64,000 nucleotides of DNA from Bordetella genomosp. 1. Lineage in GTDB: Bacteria > Pseudomonadota > Gammaproteobacteria > Burkholderiales > Burkholderiaceae_B. Numbering within the stretch: the stretch's first letter is position 1; the number at the start of each line of letters is the position of its first letter. The DNA lies in contig NZ_NEVL01000003.1 in NCBI RefSeq assembly GCF_002261335.1, positions 1,364,001 through 1,428,000 of the forward strand, given 5' to 3'. Below the pieces are notes generated by a model that saw only the letters and a program-made list of their open reading frames with translations, was not told where the DNA came from and did no database searches. Of this stretch, positions 34,792-44,694 are shown one piece after another. A program made the position numbers and the translations under genes.

Positions 34792-35295
34792 TCAGCCGGG
34801 CTCTACTATCGGTGTGTTGCTTGGAGGGCCGGACGGAGACAGCGAGCGCACGTAGCCCTGCAGGCCGTTCACCTGGTCGGCCCATGCTGCAGCATCTCGG
34901 CCCAGTCGCTCATATTCCGCGACACACGCCCCAACAACTCCGATCCAGTCGGCGCCGGCGCCATCAGATCCACCGCTGGCGCTGGCAAGCGGGGCACGCC
35001 GGCCGGCAAGCTGCCGCTGCAGCCCGTCAATCCGAGAGCGGTGAGCAGCGACAGTTTTTTCAGCATTCTGGCGGGCCAGGACGGCGCCGCGATAGTTGGC
35101 ATCAGCACGATCTCGCTCCTCCTGCATTGCGCGCTCTACACGCGCCTGGCGCTCGAGCGTGGCGGCGCGCTCAGTGGCGACGCCGGCGTCATACTGCCGC
35201 GCGCCGTACAGCTGCCGGTCGATGCGCCAGCCGGCCAGCGCCAGCGCCAGCACGGCGGCACCGATCAGGTACGGCCAGGCCGCGCGCGGAATCAT
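34792..35295 (-). CDS. Rz-like inner-membrane spanin (i-spanin, DUF2514-like)
   Basis: 167 residues from MIPRAAWPYLIGAAVLALALAGW: one N-terminal membrane anchor, then a long charged coiled-coil periplasmic region (RAATLERQARVERAMQEERDRADANYRGAVLARQNAEKTV...). Its ATG overlaps the endolysin stop. With the nested Rz1 it would join inner and outer membrane and disrupt the outer membrane during lysis. Confidence 0.85.
   Translation of the reverse strand: MIPRAAWPYLIGAAVLALALAGWRIDRQLYGARQYDAGVATERAATLERQARVERAMQEERDRADANYRGAVLARQNAEKTVAAHRSRIDGLQRQLAGRRAPLASASGGSDGAGADWIGVVGACVAEYERLGRDAAAWADQVNGLQGYVRSLSPSGPPSNTPIVEPG
34869..35066 (-). CDS. Rz1-like outer-membrane lipoprotein (o-spanin), nested in Rz
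   Basis: 65 residues wholly inside the Rz gene in another frame: MLKKLSLLTALGLTGCSGSLPAGVPRLPAPAVDLMAPAPTG. Lipobox LGLTGC (C16), then a Pro-rich mature part, as in lambda Rz1. The fully embedded arrangement is known from lambda and strongly supports function. Confidence 0.85.
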   Translation of the reverse strand: MLKKLSLLTALGLTGCSGSLPAGVPRLPAPAVDLMAPAPTGSELLGRVSRNMSDWAEMLQHGPTR

Positions 35296-35846
35296 TGCAG
35301 CCCCGAGAGACAGAGGCGGCGTTCGTCCAGCCTGCGGTTGCGCAGGCCCTGCACGAAAACCTTCTGCCCACCCGGCCCGGTGACATAGGACCAGACGGGC
35401 GAGCCGTCCGGAGCGTTCGCCAGGGCATTGCAGCCCTCGGCCAGGCGGCCGGCGTTGATGAGGCCTACGGCGCGGCTTGCGCAGGTGCTGGGCACCCCGA
35501 AGTTGTGGGCGTGACTGCTGAGCGCGTCGAAGATCGGCTGATTGATTGCGACGTTGATGCACTGGGCCAGCTTCAGCTGAACCTTGCCCACCACCATGCG
35601 CTCGACCTCACCGCAGCGCTCGGGCGACCAGTAGTCGCCCACGAAGACCGGGTCAGGGCTGGTATGTCGCGTGATGCCCTTGCACACGGTGGGCAGCCCG
35701 CCAGCGAGCTTGTCGGCATAGACGATGTTCTGCCCGTCGCCCTCCCACTTGCCGAGGAAGCTCTGGAGAGGCCCCGAGAAGATCGCGAGGACCCCGGAGG
35801 CGACAAGGGCGGCCGCGCCGCCCTTGATTTTGGTGCCGAGCTTCAT
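35292..35846 (-). CDS. Phage endolysin, GH24 lysozyme with signal-anchor
   Basis: 184 residues from MKLGTKIKGGAAALVASGVLAIF, a weakly hydrophobic N-terminus that fits a SAR (signal-anchor-release) endolysin. The catalytic triad is E35 (GKWEG), D45 (YADKLAGG) and T53 (GLPTVCKGIT). DALSSHAHNFG and AGRLAEGCNAL are further lysozyme segments. Start and stop overlap the neighbours (ATGA both ends), forming a tight lysis operon. Confidence 0.93.
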   Translation of the reverse strand: MKLGTKIKGGAAALVASGVLAIFSGPLQSFLGKWEGDGQNIVYADKLAGGLPTVCKGITRHTSPDPVFVGDYWSPERCGEVERMVVGKVQLKLAQCINVAINQPIFDALSSHAHNFGVPSTCASRAVGLINAGRLAEGCNALANAPDGSPVWSYVTGPGGQKVFVQGLRNRRLDERRLCLSGLQ

Positions 35847-36169
35847 TTGAACCCCCGCCACGTTGAGTAGGCCGTGTAGACCGCAGTGAGAAAAACCACG
35901 ATGTAAGTCAGGGGCTTGGCCAGATTGCCAAGCCCCTGCAGCACCTTGAAGCCGCCGGTAAGCGCCTGGAACGTGTCGATGATGTCCTGCGTGTTCTGCC
36001 GGATCTGCTCGACGGCGTCAGCATTTCGCTTCGTCGCATCTGTGTTGGTTGCCATGTTCTGCTCCATCTGAGCAAGGCGTGTGTCGATGTCTTCAATGCG
36101 CAGCTCCAGTGAAGATTGCTTCGCATGCATCGACTTAAGAACTGCGTCGGTGAGGTGTTCGTCTGCCAC
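35843..36169 (-). CDS. Holin-like / XhlA-type membrane protein
   Basis: 108 residues: an N-terminal coiled coil (LKSMHAKQSSLELRIEDIDTRLAQMEQNMATNTDATKRNADAVEQIRQNTQDIIDTFQAL) and one C-terminal membrane segment (PLTYIVVFLTAVYTAYS). This layout matches XhlA-type hemolysin/holin partners. It begins the lysis cassette, with a terminator just upstream. Confidence 0.75.
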   Translation of the reverse strand: MADEHLTDAVLKSMHAKQSSLELRIEDIDTRLAQMEQNMATNTDATKRNADAVEQIRQNTQDIIDTFQALTGGFKVLQGLGNLAKPLTYIVVFLTAVYTAYSTWRGFK

Positions 36170-36211
36170 CTATATCTCCGGAGAGTCGGATGTTCCCGAC
36201 GTAGGGACGAG

Positions 36212-36233
36212 AAAAAGCCCGCCGAAGCGGGCT
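36212..36233 (-). terminator. Terminator between tail and lysis genes
   Basis: Minus strand AGCCCGC-TTCG-GCGGGCT followed by TTTTC: perfect 7-bp stem, stable TTCG loop. It separates the tail transcript from the lysis cassette, so late antitermination or a separate promoter is needed. Confidence 0.8.
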
Positions 36234-36258
36234 GAAATGGGCTGAAATGGGCTGCGCC

Positions 36259-36642
36259 CTATTTGCTGCTAGCGAGGATGAAAAGCTCATCGAGACCCTC
36301 TGCCGTGCCACCGTGTTCGAGCCACAGCCGCAACAAAAAGGCATTGTCACGCTCCCAGGTGTCCGCCTCATACTCTATCTGCGCCGCACGACGTTCCCCC
36401 GGATCCACGATAGAACCGATGGCCTCTTCGAACATATCCAACTTGCCGACCTCCAGCAGTGCAAGCCTGCCTTGCCGGCGCCGGACGGACACAGGCACGG
36501 CCGCCGCTCGCTCCACGCGCGCCACGTCCTGAGCCGACGCCACACGCCAGCCGGGCAGTAAATCGCCCGCCTCATTGGCCGGAACTGGATAGGTCTGGAG
36601 ATAGACCGAGTCGATGTTGAAATACACATGCTGTTCGATCAT
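36259..36642 (-). CDS. Phage tail fibre-associated protein (assembly-like)
   Basis: 127 residues from MIEQHVYFNIDSVYLQTYPVPANEAGDLLPGWRVASAQD..., start overlapping the tail-fibre stop (ATGA). Followed by a helix-rich C-terminus (LALLEVGKLDMFEEAIGSIVDPGERRAAQIEYEADTWERDNAFLLRLW). Its position just after a tail fibre gene fits a fibre assembly or chaperone protein. No exact family is recognised. Confidence 0.6.
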   Translation of the reverse strand: MIEQHVYFNIDSVYLQTYPVPANEAGDLLPGWRVASAQDVARVERAAAVPVSVRRRQGRLALLEVGKLDMFEEAIGSIVDPGERRAAQIEYEADTWERDNAFLLRLWLEHGGTAEGLDELFILASSK

Positions 36643-38171
36643 TGAGCCTTGCTCCCATAGCGCACCGCGCGGATTGCGCGGATCGGGTATCCGTTCGTGA
36701 AGTTCTCGCCCCAGACTCGATCCGGCGTGCTGGGCAGCACGGAGATTGCCGTCGTAATGCCGCCCCCGCAGTAAGCGCTGTGGTAGTGCTGTTGACCTGT
36801 AGACAGGGGCCAAAGCCGCGTGTCGTACAGAAACGGAGCGCTCTGATACAACACGGAATTTTGCCCCTGCGACGTATGGCCCAACACGAGGTGATCAACG
36901 CCAGAAACCAGCGCGCGCGACAACGTCACAGGCGCAACCGCACCCAGAGATCCTTCCCAAAGCGTCTCAACGCTCATCGCAACGGAAGGCGCAGCGAGCC
37001 GGTACTCCAGCGCCGAAATCCGTGCAGCCATCGCGGCATAGTCGCTCGCAAGTTGCGCGGCATCGGCCGCCCCCGTGTTCAACACGGTGCCAAACAGCTT
37101 GCACACCCAGACGACAGTCACGTTCTTGCCCCGCGTCTCCACGTCGATACGGGGCTCGCCGTAATTGGGCCGTCCACTGATCGAGGGCTTGTACTCGCCA
37201 ATCACCAAAGTGTTGTAGGCACCGTCCCCTGCATTGTCAGACGTGTCACTGTTCACCAGACCGAGGGCGCTGAAGTTGGGCGACGTCTGGGGGCCATACC
37301 TGCCGTTGTTCCCCACCATTCGCTCAGCGGGCGTGCCGGACGGCCAACTATTCCGCGGCTTGAACCACCACGGCTGCACAGCATCACGCTGAATGGCTCC
37401 GGCGACACCAGCCGAAAGCGCGCCGTCACCACGCATGAAGAGCGCGCCCAGGCTATTCGGGCTCTTGCCGTTGTAGTCCGGCATGCGGAACGTCGTAGAT
37501 CCATTGCCCCGTGTGAAGCAGCCTCGCTGGCCTGGGTTATCCCACCATTCGGCCTCATCGATCAACGGCACCCGCCCCGCGTTGATCTGCTCCCAGGCGT
37601 CGGGAAAGGTCTGCCGATCGAGTTCCTGTCCATCGTAGGCAACGAAACCGGCACTGATGAACGACCGGCTCGGCGCCGCAATCGGGTACAGGAGCGGAAA
37701 GCCGCCCGCCAGTTGCGCCGCCTCAGCCGCCTGTTTTGCCAGACCGGCGCTGGCCGCCGCGGCAGTAGCTTGCTCCATCGCTGCTTCGCGTTGCTCACCC
37801 GCAACGCCAGCATGGTGCTTTGCGGAGAAATCAGCACCCACCACGGGCGCGCCGGTCTTGCTCGCCCACGCATGGGCTTCAGCCGCGCTGGCGCTGGCGT
37901 CGGAGGCATGCTGGACAGCGATGCGACGCGCGGCGTCGGCCTCCCCGGCAGCGCCACCAGCAGCGCTGGCATATGCCTGGGAAGAAGACGCCTGCTGTTG
38001 CGCGTCAAGCGCCGCCCCCAGGGCCACCTCTCGGTGTTGGTCAGCCTCCAGCAGCAGAGCGTCGGCTTCCTGGGCGAATCGAGGCAGTGCGGCCATGAAG
38101 CCGTCCGCACGCTCAGCAAAGTTTGCCGGATCGCTCCGGCTCGGAGCCGGCGGCAAAGGAGTGATTCCCAT
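36639..38171 (-). CDS. Phage tail fibre with collar-like domain
   Basis: 510 residues from MGITPLPPAPSRSDPANFAERADGFMAALPRFAQ, an N-terminus typical of long tail fibres, then an Ala-rich coiled coil (about 50-180). A tail-collar-like section follows (AEWWDNPGQRGCFTRGNGSTTFRMPDYNGKSPNSLGALFMRGDG). The C-terminal part is unlike this and probably binds the host receptor. Confidence 0.85.
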   Translation of the reverse strand: MGITPLPPAPSRSDPANFAERADGFMAALPRFAQEADALLLEADQHREVALGAALDAQQQASSSQAYASAAGGAAGEADAARRIAVQHASDASASAAEAHAWASKTGAPVVGADFSAKHHAGVAGEQREAAMEQATAAAASAGLAKQAAEAAQLAGGFPLLYPIAAPSRSFISAGFVAYDGQELDRQTFPDAWEQINAGRVPLIDEAEWWDNPGQRGCFTRGNGSTTFRMPDYNGKSPNSLGALFMRGDGALSAGVAGAIQRDAVQPWWFKPRNSWPSGTPAERMVGNNGRYGPQTSPNFSALGLVNSDTSDNAGDGAYNTLVIGEYKPSISGRPNYGEPRIDVETRGKNVTVVWVCKLFGTVLNTGAADAAQLASDYAAMAARISALEYRLAAPSVAMSVETLWEGSLGAVAPVTLSRALVSGVDHLVLGHTSQGQNSVLYQSAPFLYDTRLWPLSTGQQHYHSAYCGGGITTAISVLPSTPDRVWGENFTNGYPIRAIRAVRYGSKAQ

Positions 38172-38172
38172 G

Positions 38173-39063
38173 TCAGGTAAGTCCTTCGATTTCAAGATTG
38201 CAGAAATTCATCAGCGGATAGGCGACGTCGATGCTGAAGTCCTTGTAGAAGCCATAGATCGTCAAGGGGCCGTACTCAGGCCGATCCGAACCGATCCACA
38301 CACAAGGCGTAGCTCGCAGTCCTGACAGCAGGCGATAAACGGCGTCAAAGCGCGCTGTCTCGACCCATAGCCGCTGAGACATACGGCGGGAGTACCTCCG
38401 CTTGCGGAACGTCGTACGGCCCGATTCAGAGGTTTCCTTTCTGCTGTAGTCGATGATTCCCACCGAGCCGCCGTGCTCGGAATCGCCCAGGTCATAGGCC
38501 GTCCCGCACACCATCTCGCCGCAAGCAGGATTGCCGAATGCGGCGCGAATGCGAACGTCCAAATGGAGCGATCCATAAGGCGGAAGGTCCACGAGCACCA
38601 GTTCCGATAGCTGGGAGAACGGCTCGAAGAAATACTCGTACCAGTTCGTGACCACCGAGCCTTCCAGCACGCGGCTAGCTCGGTAAATCTCTTCACCACC
38701 CTCGCCGTTGGTACCTACCACCTCGACCGTTCGCGCGTCCAATTCCAGCAGCGCCAGGCTATTCACATAGCCAGGTTTGACCACCACACGGATTTCGTCC
38801 ACGCCGACGGTCTGGGTGCTCACCTCGCCGTCGAACATGGCCCATCGGTTGGTCGGACCGGACACCGCCCAGTAAAGCGGCGCCAGGCCCGGCTGATTGC
38901 CCTTGTTAGGAGACTGAACCGACTCATAGATGGCATCATCGAAAACGACTTTCGCCCCCACCGGGTAATCTGTGCCCCCGTCGTAGGCCGGAACATCCTC
39001 GTCATGCACGTTGGAGCTGACAAGTTGCGCCGGCCCAATCACCACCGGCTTGATCACCTTCAT
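38173..39063 (-). CDS. Phage tail tip / distal structural protein
   Basis: 296 residues. MKVIKPVVIGPAQLVSSNVHDEDVPAYDGGTDYPVGAKVVFDDAIYESVQSPNKGNQP resembles carbohydrate-binding modules seen on tail proteins; the rest is beta-rich. It overlaps the tape measure stop (ATGA). Its place between tape measure and fibre suggests a distal tail protein, but no exact family is assigned. Confidence 0.65.
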   Translation of the reverse strand: MKVIKPVVIGPAQLVSSNVHDEDVPAYDGGTDYPVGAKVVFDDAIYESVQSPNKGNQPGLAPLYWAVSGPTNRWAMFDGEVSTQTVGVDEIRVVVKPGYVNSLALLELDARTVEVVGTNGEGGEEIYRASRVLEGSVVTNWYEYFFEPFSQLSELVLVDLPPYGSLHLDVRIRAAFGNPACGEMVCGTAYDLGDSEHGGSVGIIDYSRKETSESGRTTFRKRRYSRRMSQRLWVETARFDAVYRLLSGLRATPCVWIGSDRPEYGPLTIYGFYKDFSIDVAYPLMNFCNLEIEGLT

Positions 39064-42000
39064 CCTGTTTGCTCCTCGGTCTGCACCGCATCGGCCCCGT
39101 CACCATGCACGACAACCAAAAGCGGCTCGTCGGCATCCGGACGCACCACCAATCCGTCCGCCTCAATGCGATCAAGATGGCGCACGGCTTTGGCCGTGTT
39201 GCTCGCCGTAGCGCGCGCCTCAATACGCAGGCTTTCCATCTCTTGCCGAAGCGCCTGGTTCTCCTGAATTAGGGCTCGCAGCATTTCAACCACGCGCGCC
39301 TGATCTTCCGACCCAGCCAAAAGGCTGCGGGTCTGCGAAGCGCTGAAAATGCGCGACGGGCCGGTTACCTCCAGCTCCGGTCCCTGCTCGCCGACCAGGC
39401 GCAGCCCCCCCGAATGCATCCCGCCCGACGCGAATGCGGCTACGCTGTTGCCCGCCAAGGCGTTCACTACCTGGCGCAAGCCGTTGACAGTGGCATCCCG
39501 GCTTGCGTTGATGGCGCTGGTAATCACCTGATCGCCGGTGAGCGCCGACTTCTCCAGCTCTGCAAGGGTGGCATCGATCTGCCCAAGCAAATCCAAGCTT
39601 TCCTTCTGGTAGTCCTTCGGCGCCACGTCCCCCATCCGACCAGCTACCGCCTCAGCTCGCGCCAGCGCGGTAGCGACGAAAGCCTGGTACTGCGCCTCCG
39701 AGGAGAACGCACCGCCAGCCGCCTCGAGCATCGGCCCCAGAAGCGCGTTCAGGTCGCCGGCGTAGCCGGCAAGCGACTCGCCGTCCGCTCCCATCGCCTT
39801 CGCATATGCTTGGGCGAACTCACCCTGCATTTGCGCGAACTTCTCGTCCGAATCCAACAGGCCATATCGATAGTCCTTAATGGACTTTCGCAGGCCTGTC
39901 GCGCCTTCCGCGAGCAACTCTGCCAGCGCCTTCTGTGCTTCGTAATAGCGCACGGTCTCGGCACGAAGTTCACCCAGCTTTCCAACCGACTTCGTCGCAT
40001 CAAGAGCAAAGTCTTGCAAGGCGTCGGCGTAGGAAGTCTGCTCTTCACGCGCTTTGTTTGCAGCCTCGGTTGCCGCGGCCTGCGCGCTAGCGGCAGCCGT
40101 CACCGCCGCTGCATACTGCTCCTGCAGCCTCGTTACCTCGCTGGCGGTCGGCCCAATCGCGGCAGCGGCTTGTGCAGCCGCGAGCGCGGCCTGAGCTTGA
40201 GCGTATGCCTGCTGGGCGGCAGGCAACTGGGCCTGGGCAATCGAGCGCTTTTCGTCCAGCTCGGCCCAGTTCTTCTTCTTATAGGGCACCGTTTTGGGTG
40301 CGTAGATGTCCCATTGCAGCTTATCGAGCCACGCGGTAGCCTCGTCCGCTCGACGCTGCGCGTCGGTCACTGCGCCCTGCTTGGCGTCATACGAGTCTTT
40401 GACGCTCGTGTATGCCTTCTCAGCGGCGTTGCGCTCCGAAAGCTTCTTGGCGGCCTCCACGTCCGCCGCCGTCAGCGCACCCGCCGCGGAGACCAGAGCG
40501 GTGTTACTCGGCAGTGCCGTATCGATGCCCTCGATCTCACGCTTGATCGCGGCAGGAGACATTGCAGCAGGATCCAAGATATCCTGGGCCGCCTGACGGA
40601 CTGCAATACGCTCGTTCGCGATGCTATCCAGCAGACCGTGCAGGCGGTCCGCCAATCGCTCAAAAACCGCCCCCATTGCGGCTACGAACACATCTGCGTC
40701 AACATCCTTCAAGGCTGCCGCAAGGCCACCAAAATCGATGATGGTTGCGCCGATGCCGAGACGCAGCGCTTCGATCTCGTCAACGAGCCCCAGACTAGCC
40801 TCCTGCGCGCCAGAGAGCGTGCCTTCCAGCGCACCGCCGGAGGACGCGAAATCAAGAAGTCCCGACGCCGCGTCGAGGAAGATGCGAGAAATCTGGCCTA
40901 GCGACACCCCGGCGCCGGAAGCACTCTCCTTAAGCAAAAGCGCTTGAAGTGCAACCGTATTGAGCGCCGTTGCCACGCCCCCGCGGCCAGTGAAAGCCTC
41001 CAAAAGCTTAGCGGCGGTCTCTTGGCCGCGCCGCGCCGTGGCTTCGATAATTTCGGCGAACTCCGGCGCGATTGCCAACAACGCGACGTATGCATCTCGA
41101 CCTGCCTGCGTCGTCAGATCGAGTGCAGAAACCATTGATCGCAACTCATCCATCGTGTTGGGTACGGTGACGTTGACCTTCTTCAGAACGTCGGCCATGT
41201 CCGCCAGGCTCAGCTTCGCTCGCTCGCTCTCGGTGTAATAGAGCTGGTAGTACTGCGCCGTCGCCTGGCTCATCGCGTCTATGCTGCCGAACGCGTCAAC
41301 GAGCGCGGCCGCGGCTCCTGCACCCTCGACAGAAACGTCAAAGAGTTTTAGGTCCAGCAGTTTGAGAGCGCGATTGGCAGACCCAAGACTTGCCGACAGT
41401 CGCGACAAGGTAGCCGATGCCGCCTCACCCTCTTTCGAGAAGTCTCCGATATTCGGAATGAGGTAACGCACCATGTTCTCGCCAACGTTGGCGATTGCCT
41501 CTTGGATTAGACGCTCGTTCTCCGCCTGATCCTTGGTCAGCGTCACGCGGATCGTCTCGCTGTACCCGTCAAGCTTGCCTCCGGAGACGCCAATCGACTC
41601 GGCCAGCGAAGAGGCGTTCGCCTTCATCTCTTCGAAGGCCTGCGCAACGTCGCTCAAGAACGAGTCTCCAAGTGCGCCTACCTGCGTACCGCTCTTGTTG
41701 CTGCGGAACCAACCTCCTTTCTGCTTCCACGGCGTGCTGGTGTAGCCATTGAAGCCCAGGGAATTGAAGTCACCGACGAGTGTCGTGTCCTTGTATTCCT
41801 TGGGGCCGCGGCCGAACGCACGAGCGATGAGCGACGAACCCGACAGCATCGAAGCCCACTCGCCGCTCACGCCGATAGACCGCAGTGCTTTGTCGGTCCA
41901 CAAGGACGGACCCGTGAGCATGTTGTATTTCGCTATGGGCGCCATCGTGCCGTTACCGGCGTCCCATCCTTGCTTATAGAGGGACCGGTTGACCATGGCG

Positions 42001-44666
42001 CCCGCGGCGATCCACCCAGCCACCGGGATCGCACTCGCGAACATCGATCCGGCACCAGCTGCTACGCTATTTGCCGTGGTCGGGCCAGCGAGCCCCGAGG
42101 CAAGCGTGGCGCCCTGGCCCGTCATGCCAAGGGCGAACTGCTGTGCAGCCGACGAGCCAATGGCACTGCCGATGGACGAGATACTTGACGCGAGTGTCGA
42201 GGTGATTCCCCCGGTCAGCGCGCTGTAGGCGGTACGGGCCAGGGTGATGTAGTTCATCAATCCAAGCCCGCCGCTGAGCGCGCTATTGCTGGTAGAGCCA
42301 CCTAGGGCGCCCGCCGCGCCCCCTCCGCCGAACACCCCAGCCACGTTTGCCATGATCGTCGCTACGAACGGCTGCGCAAACATGCGGTAGATTTGGTCGG
42401 CAACCATCGTTTTAAATGTGGTGACCAGTGACTTTGTGAACGACTTCCAGCCGTTCTTGCCGTCGTTGAGCATGTCCGCGAAGCCCTGCCGGAAGACGTC
42501 GCCCACCTTGTCCACCGAACGCGCCCAGTCTTGCGCTGCCTCTTGTGCAACCTTCTTTTGAGCGTCCTTCACGTCCTTCGCCTGAATCGCCTGGCTCAAG
42601 CGCGTGCGCGCATCGATCTCCTGTTCTATCAGTTCGATCTCGCGGGAGGCACCGTCGAACCCTTCAAGCGCTGCACGCCGCTCCCGGAGGCGGGCGATCT
42701 CCAGGGCCTCAAGGGCACTTTTACTCATGCCATACGTGGATACTTGATCCTCGATGGCTTCGGCCTCCTGGCTGATCTTCGCAATCCCTTCCTGCAGTCC
42801 GGAAAGGTACTTCTCCCTGGCCTGTTGAAACTCCTGCATTTCTGCGTTCGCCCGCACCAACGCACCGGCCTCATCGAGTAGCGCCTTAGTACGTTCATAG
42901 TTCGCCCGAACTTGAGCCTTGAGCTTGCCAGAGAGCAGTTCTCCAATCTCCGCCGAGCGGCGTTCGAACTCATTGAGCTTACTGGTCTGCAAACCTCGCT
43001 GCGCCAGCTCGACCGAAAGCGCCTTTTCTTCTGCGATGCGTGCGCGAAGGCGGGCCACCTCCGATTCCACACCGGAAGGCCCCTTGTTGCCGTCCTTGTC
43101 CTCGAACTTTTTGTCGATAGCTGCAAGCGCCGTCTGATGGGCGGCATACACCCGCCGGTATTCCTCCGTCCCCTCCTTCAGCCCTTCGACCGCCTTCCGG
43201 AAGGCCTGCGTCTCCTTCTCGACCTCCAGCGTGCGTTGTTGCGGCTTCGTGTTGCGGTCGGCGTTGGAGAGATACTCGTCCCGAAACTGGGCGCGATTCG
43301 TCTGCGTCATGCGGTCGGCTTCCGCTTGCGCCGCGGCACTTTGCCACTTGATCAGATCGCGCAAGCCGACCTCCTGCGCGCGCAACCTTGCTGCTCTCGT
43401 GCTGTGGAAGAACGACGTGCCGATCTCCCCCAGTTCCTTTTGCACAGCCGCAAGACGGTCCTCCGGCGTGGTCTCGCGACCCACGTCCAGCATTGCGTCC
43501 CACGCCGAGCTGGCGGCGCCTTTCACGCCATTCCAAGCCTTCTCCCACAGGCTCAGATTCTGCATAATCTGTGGGCCGCGGCTCAGGAGCGCTTCGGCGT
43601 ATGCATTTTGGGCCACCGTGGCCGCTTCGGATGCCTTGCCCTGTTGCACCAGCGCACGGATCTGCTCGTAGAGGCTCGCGGTGACGTAGTTTGCCCCTTC
43701 GTTCAGCTTCATGGTGGCCGCAAGCGGCGCCTTGGCCAACTCGGAGAACGCCTTTGCCGTGTCTTCCACTGCCGTGCCCGTGGCCCTCTCCCACACGACG
43801 GCGGCGGAACTGAATCGTTCGAGGTTCTCCGCCCCCGTCCGCGCGCCGGCTGCAAACACGGTAAGCGTAGCGGCCGCCTTTGCCTGCGAGCCTGCCACCT
43901 CAGCGACACGGCGAGACGCTTCCTGAAGGCGGCCGCTAGTCACTCCTGCCTGGTTGCCAGTTTCGATCAACGAGCGATTGAACGCCTGAGCTTCTCCCGC
44001 TCCCTTCGACCACGCAGCACCGACGAGTGCGACTCCGCCGGCAACCAGCGTGATGGGGTTGAGAAGGCCAAGGACATACTGGCCCATGGCTCGCGCGGCA
44101 GGCCCGATGCCGCCAAACATGTCCTTCAACTGGCCGCCCTGCTGGAGCAACACCGTCATCGGCCGTTGCCCACCTTGAAGCGAGACAACGATATCCGTGA
44201 ACTGTGCGGGCAAGCCCCGCGTGGCGGCGTTCAGCGCCTTGGCGGACATGCCGAGATTCTCCATCACCGGCTGAGTGCTTTCCAGGGCTGCGCGGGCGAC
44301 CTTCTGCCGCTCGGTCACCGTATTCAGCTGGTCCAAGTACGGCTTGAGCAGATTCGCGTCAACGCCGCGCTGGCTCGCCAGAGCCTGGTAGTACTCGGCA
44401 GTCCCCTTAGCGCCGGATTGCGCCACCGCAATCTGCCGCTCGATCTGCTGGACGAGGCTTTGCGCAGCGCGCTCAACCTTCTTACCGGCCTGTGCGGTCT
44501 GGTCGGCCGATTTGTTCAGGTTCTGCGATGCCCCGCGGCCTAGGTTTTCCAGAGACTTCTTCGCCTTGTTCGTCTCCTGCGTCACCTCGGCCATGGCCGC
44601 AGTCAACCCGGAGGCGTCGCCGGAAACCGCAACTACGCCTTCGGCAATGACGGTCTTGTTCGACAT
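39060..44666 (-). CDS. Phage tail length tape measure protein
   Basis: 1868 residues. N-terminus TVIAEGVVAVSGDASGLTAAMAEVTQETNKAKKSLENLG, long helical and coiled-coil stretches, and a hydrophobic centre (AGALGGSTSNSALSGGLGLMNYITLARTAYSALTGG, further Gly/Ala-rich parts). The C-terminal FASGGMHSGGLRLVGEQGPELEVTGPSRIFSASQTRSLLAG motif is characteristic of tape measures. The size implies a long non-contractile tail, roughly 0.15 nm per residue. Confidence 0.95.
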   Translation of the reverse strand: MSNKTVIAEGVVAVSGDASGLTAAMAEVTQETNKAKKSLENLGRGASQNLNKSADQTAQAGKKVERAAQSLVQQIERQIAVAQSGAKGTAEYYQALASQRGVDANLLKPYLDQLNTVTERQKVARAALESTQPVMENLGMSAKALNAATRGLPAQFTDIVVSLQGGQRPMTVLLQQGGQLKDMFGGIGPAARAMGQYVLGLLNPITLVAGGVALVGAAWSKGAGEAQAFNRSLIETGNQAGVTSGRLQEASRRVAEVAGSQAKAAATLTVFAAGARTGAENLERFSSAAVVWERATGTAVEDTAKAFSELAKAPLAATMKLNEGANYVTASLYEQIRALVQQGKASEAATVAQNAYAEALLSRGPQIMQNLSLWEKAWNGVKGAASSAWDAMLDVGRETTPEDRLAAVQKELGEIGTSFFHSTRAARLRAQEVGLRDLIKWQSAAAQAEADRMTQTNRAQFRDEYLSNADRNTKPQQRTLEVEKETQAFRKAVEGLKEGTEEYRRVYAAHQTALAAIDKKFEDKDGNKGPSGVESEVARLRARIAEEKALSVELAQRGLQTSKLNEFERRSAEIGELLSGKLKAQVRANYERTKALLDEAGALVRANAEMQEFQQAREKYLSGLQEGIAKISQEAEAIEDQVSTYGMSKSALEALEIARLRERRAALEGFDGASREIELIEQEIDARTRLSQAIQAKDVKDAQKKVAQEAAQDWARSVDKVGDVFRQGFADMLNDGKNGWKSFTKSLVTTFKTMVADQIYRMFAQPFVATIMANVAGVFGGGGAAGALGGSTSNSALSGGLGLMNYITLARTAYSALTGGITSTLASSISSIGSAIGSSAAQQFALGMTGQGATLASGLAGPTTANSVAAGAGSMFASAIPVAGWIAAGAMVNRSLYKQGWDAGNGTMAPIAKYNMLTGPSLWTDKALRSIGVSGEWASMLSGSSLIARAFGRGPKEYKDTTLVGDFNSLGFNGYTSTPWKQKGGWFRSNKSGTQVGALGDSFLSDVAQAFEEMKANASSLAESIGVSGGKLDGYSETIRVTLTKDQAENERLIQEAIANVGENMVRYLIPNIGDFSKEGEAASATLSRLSASLGSANRALKLLDLKLFDVSVEGAGAAAALVDAFGSIDAMSQATAQYYQLYYTESERAKLSLADMADVLKKVNVTVPNTMDELRSMVSALDLTTQAGRDAYVALLAIAPEFAEIIEATARRGQETAAKLLEAFTGRGGVATALNTVALQALLLKESASGAGVSLGQISRIFLDAASGLLDFASSGGALEGTLSGAQEASLGLVDEIEALRLGIGATIIDFGGLAAALKDVDADVFVAAMGAVFERLADRLHGLLDSIANERIAVRQAAQDILDPAAMSPAAIKREIEGIDTALPSNTALVSAAGALTAADVEAAKKLSERNAAEKAYTSVKDSYDAKQGAVTDAQRRADEATAWLDKLQWDIYAPKTVPYKKKNWAELDEKRSIAQAQLPAAQQAYAQAQAALAAAQAAAAIGPTASEVTRLQEQYAAAVTAAASAQAAATEAANKAREEQTSYADALQDFALDATKSVGKLGELRAETVRYYEAQKALAELLAEGATGLRKSIKDYRYGLLDSDEKFAQMQGEFAQAYAKAMGADGESLAGYAGDLNALLGPMLEAAGGAFSSEAQYQAFVATALARAEAVAGRMGDVAPKDYQKESLDLLGQIDATLAELEKSALTGDQVITSAINASRDATVNGLRQVVNALAGNSVAAFASGGMHSGGLRLVGEQGPELEVTGPSRIFSASQTRSLLAGSEDQARVVEMLRALIQENQALRQEMESLRIEARATASNTAKAVRHLDRIEADGLVVRPDADEPLLVVVHGDGADAVQTEEQTG

Positions 44667-44694
44667 CGTGATACTCCCGTTCCCGCGCTGCGGG

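Noticed and set aside
41281-44666. Split of the tape measure into separate genes
   Set aside because: A single uninterrupted frame of 1868 codons with matching N- and C-terminal signatures; no internal stop or frameshift.
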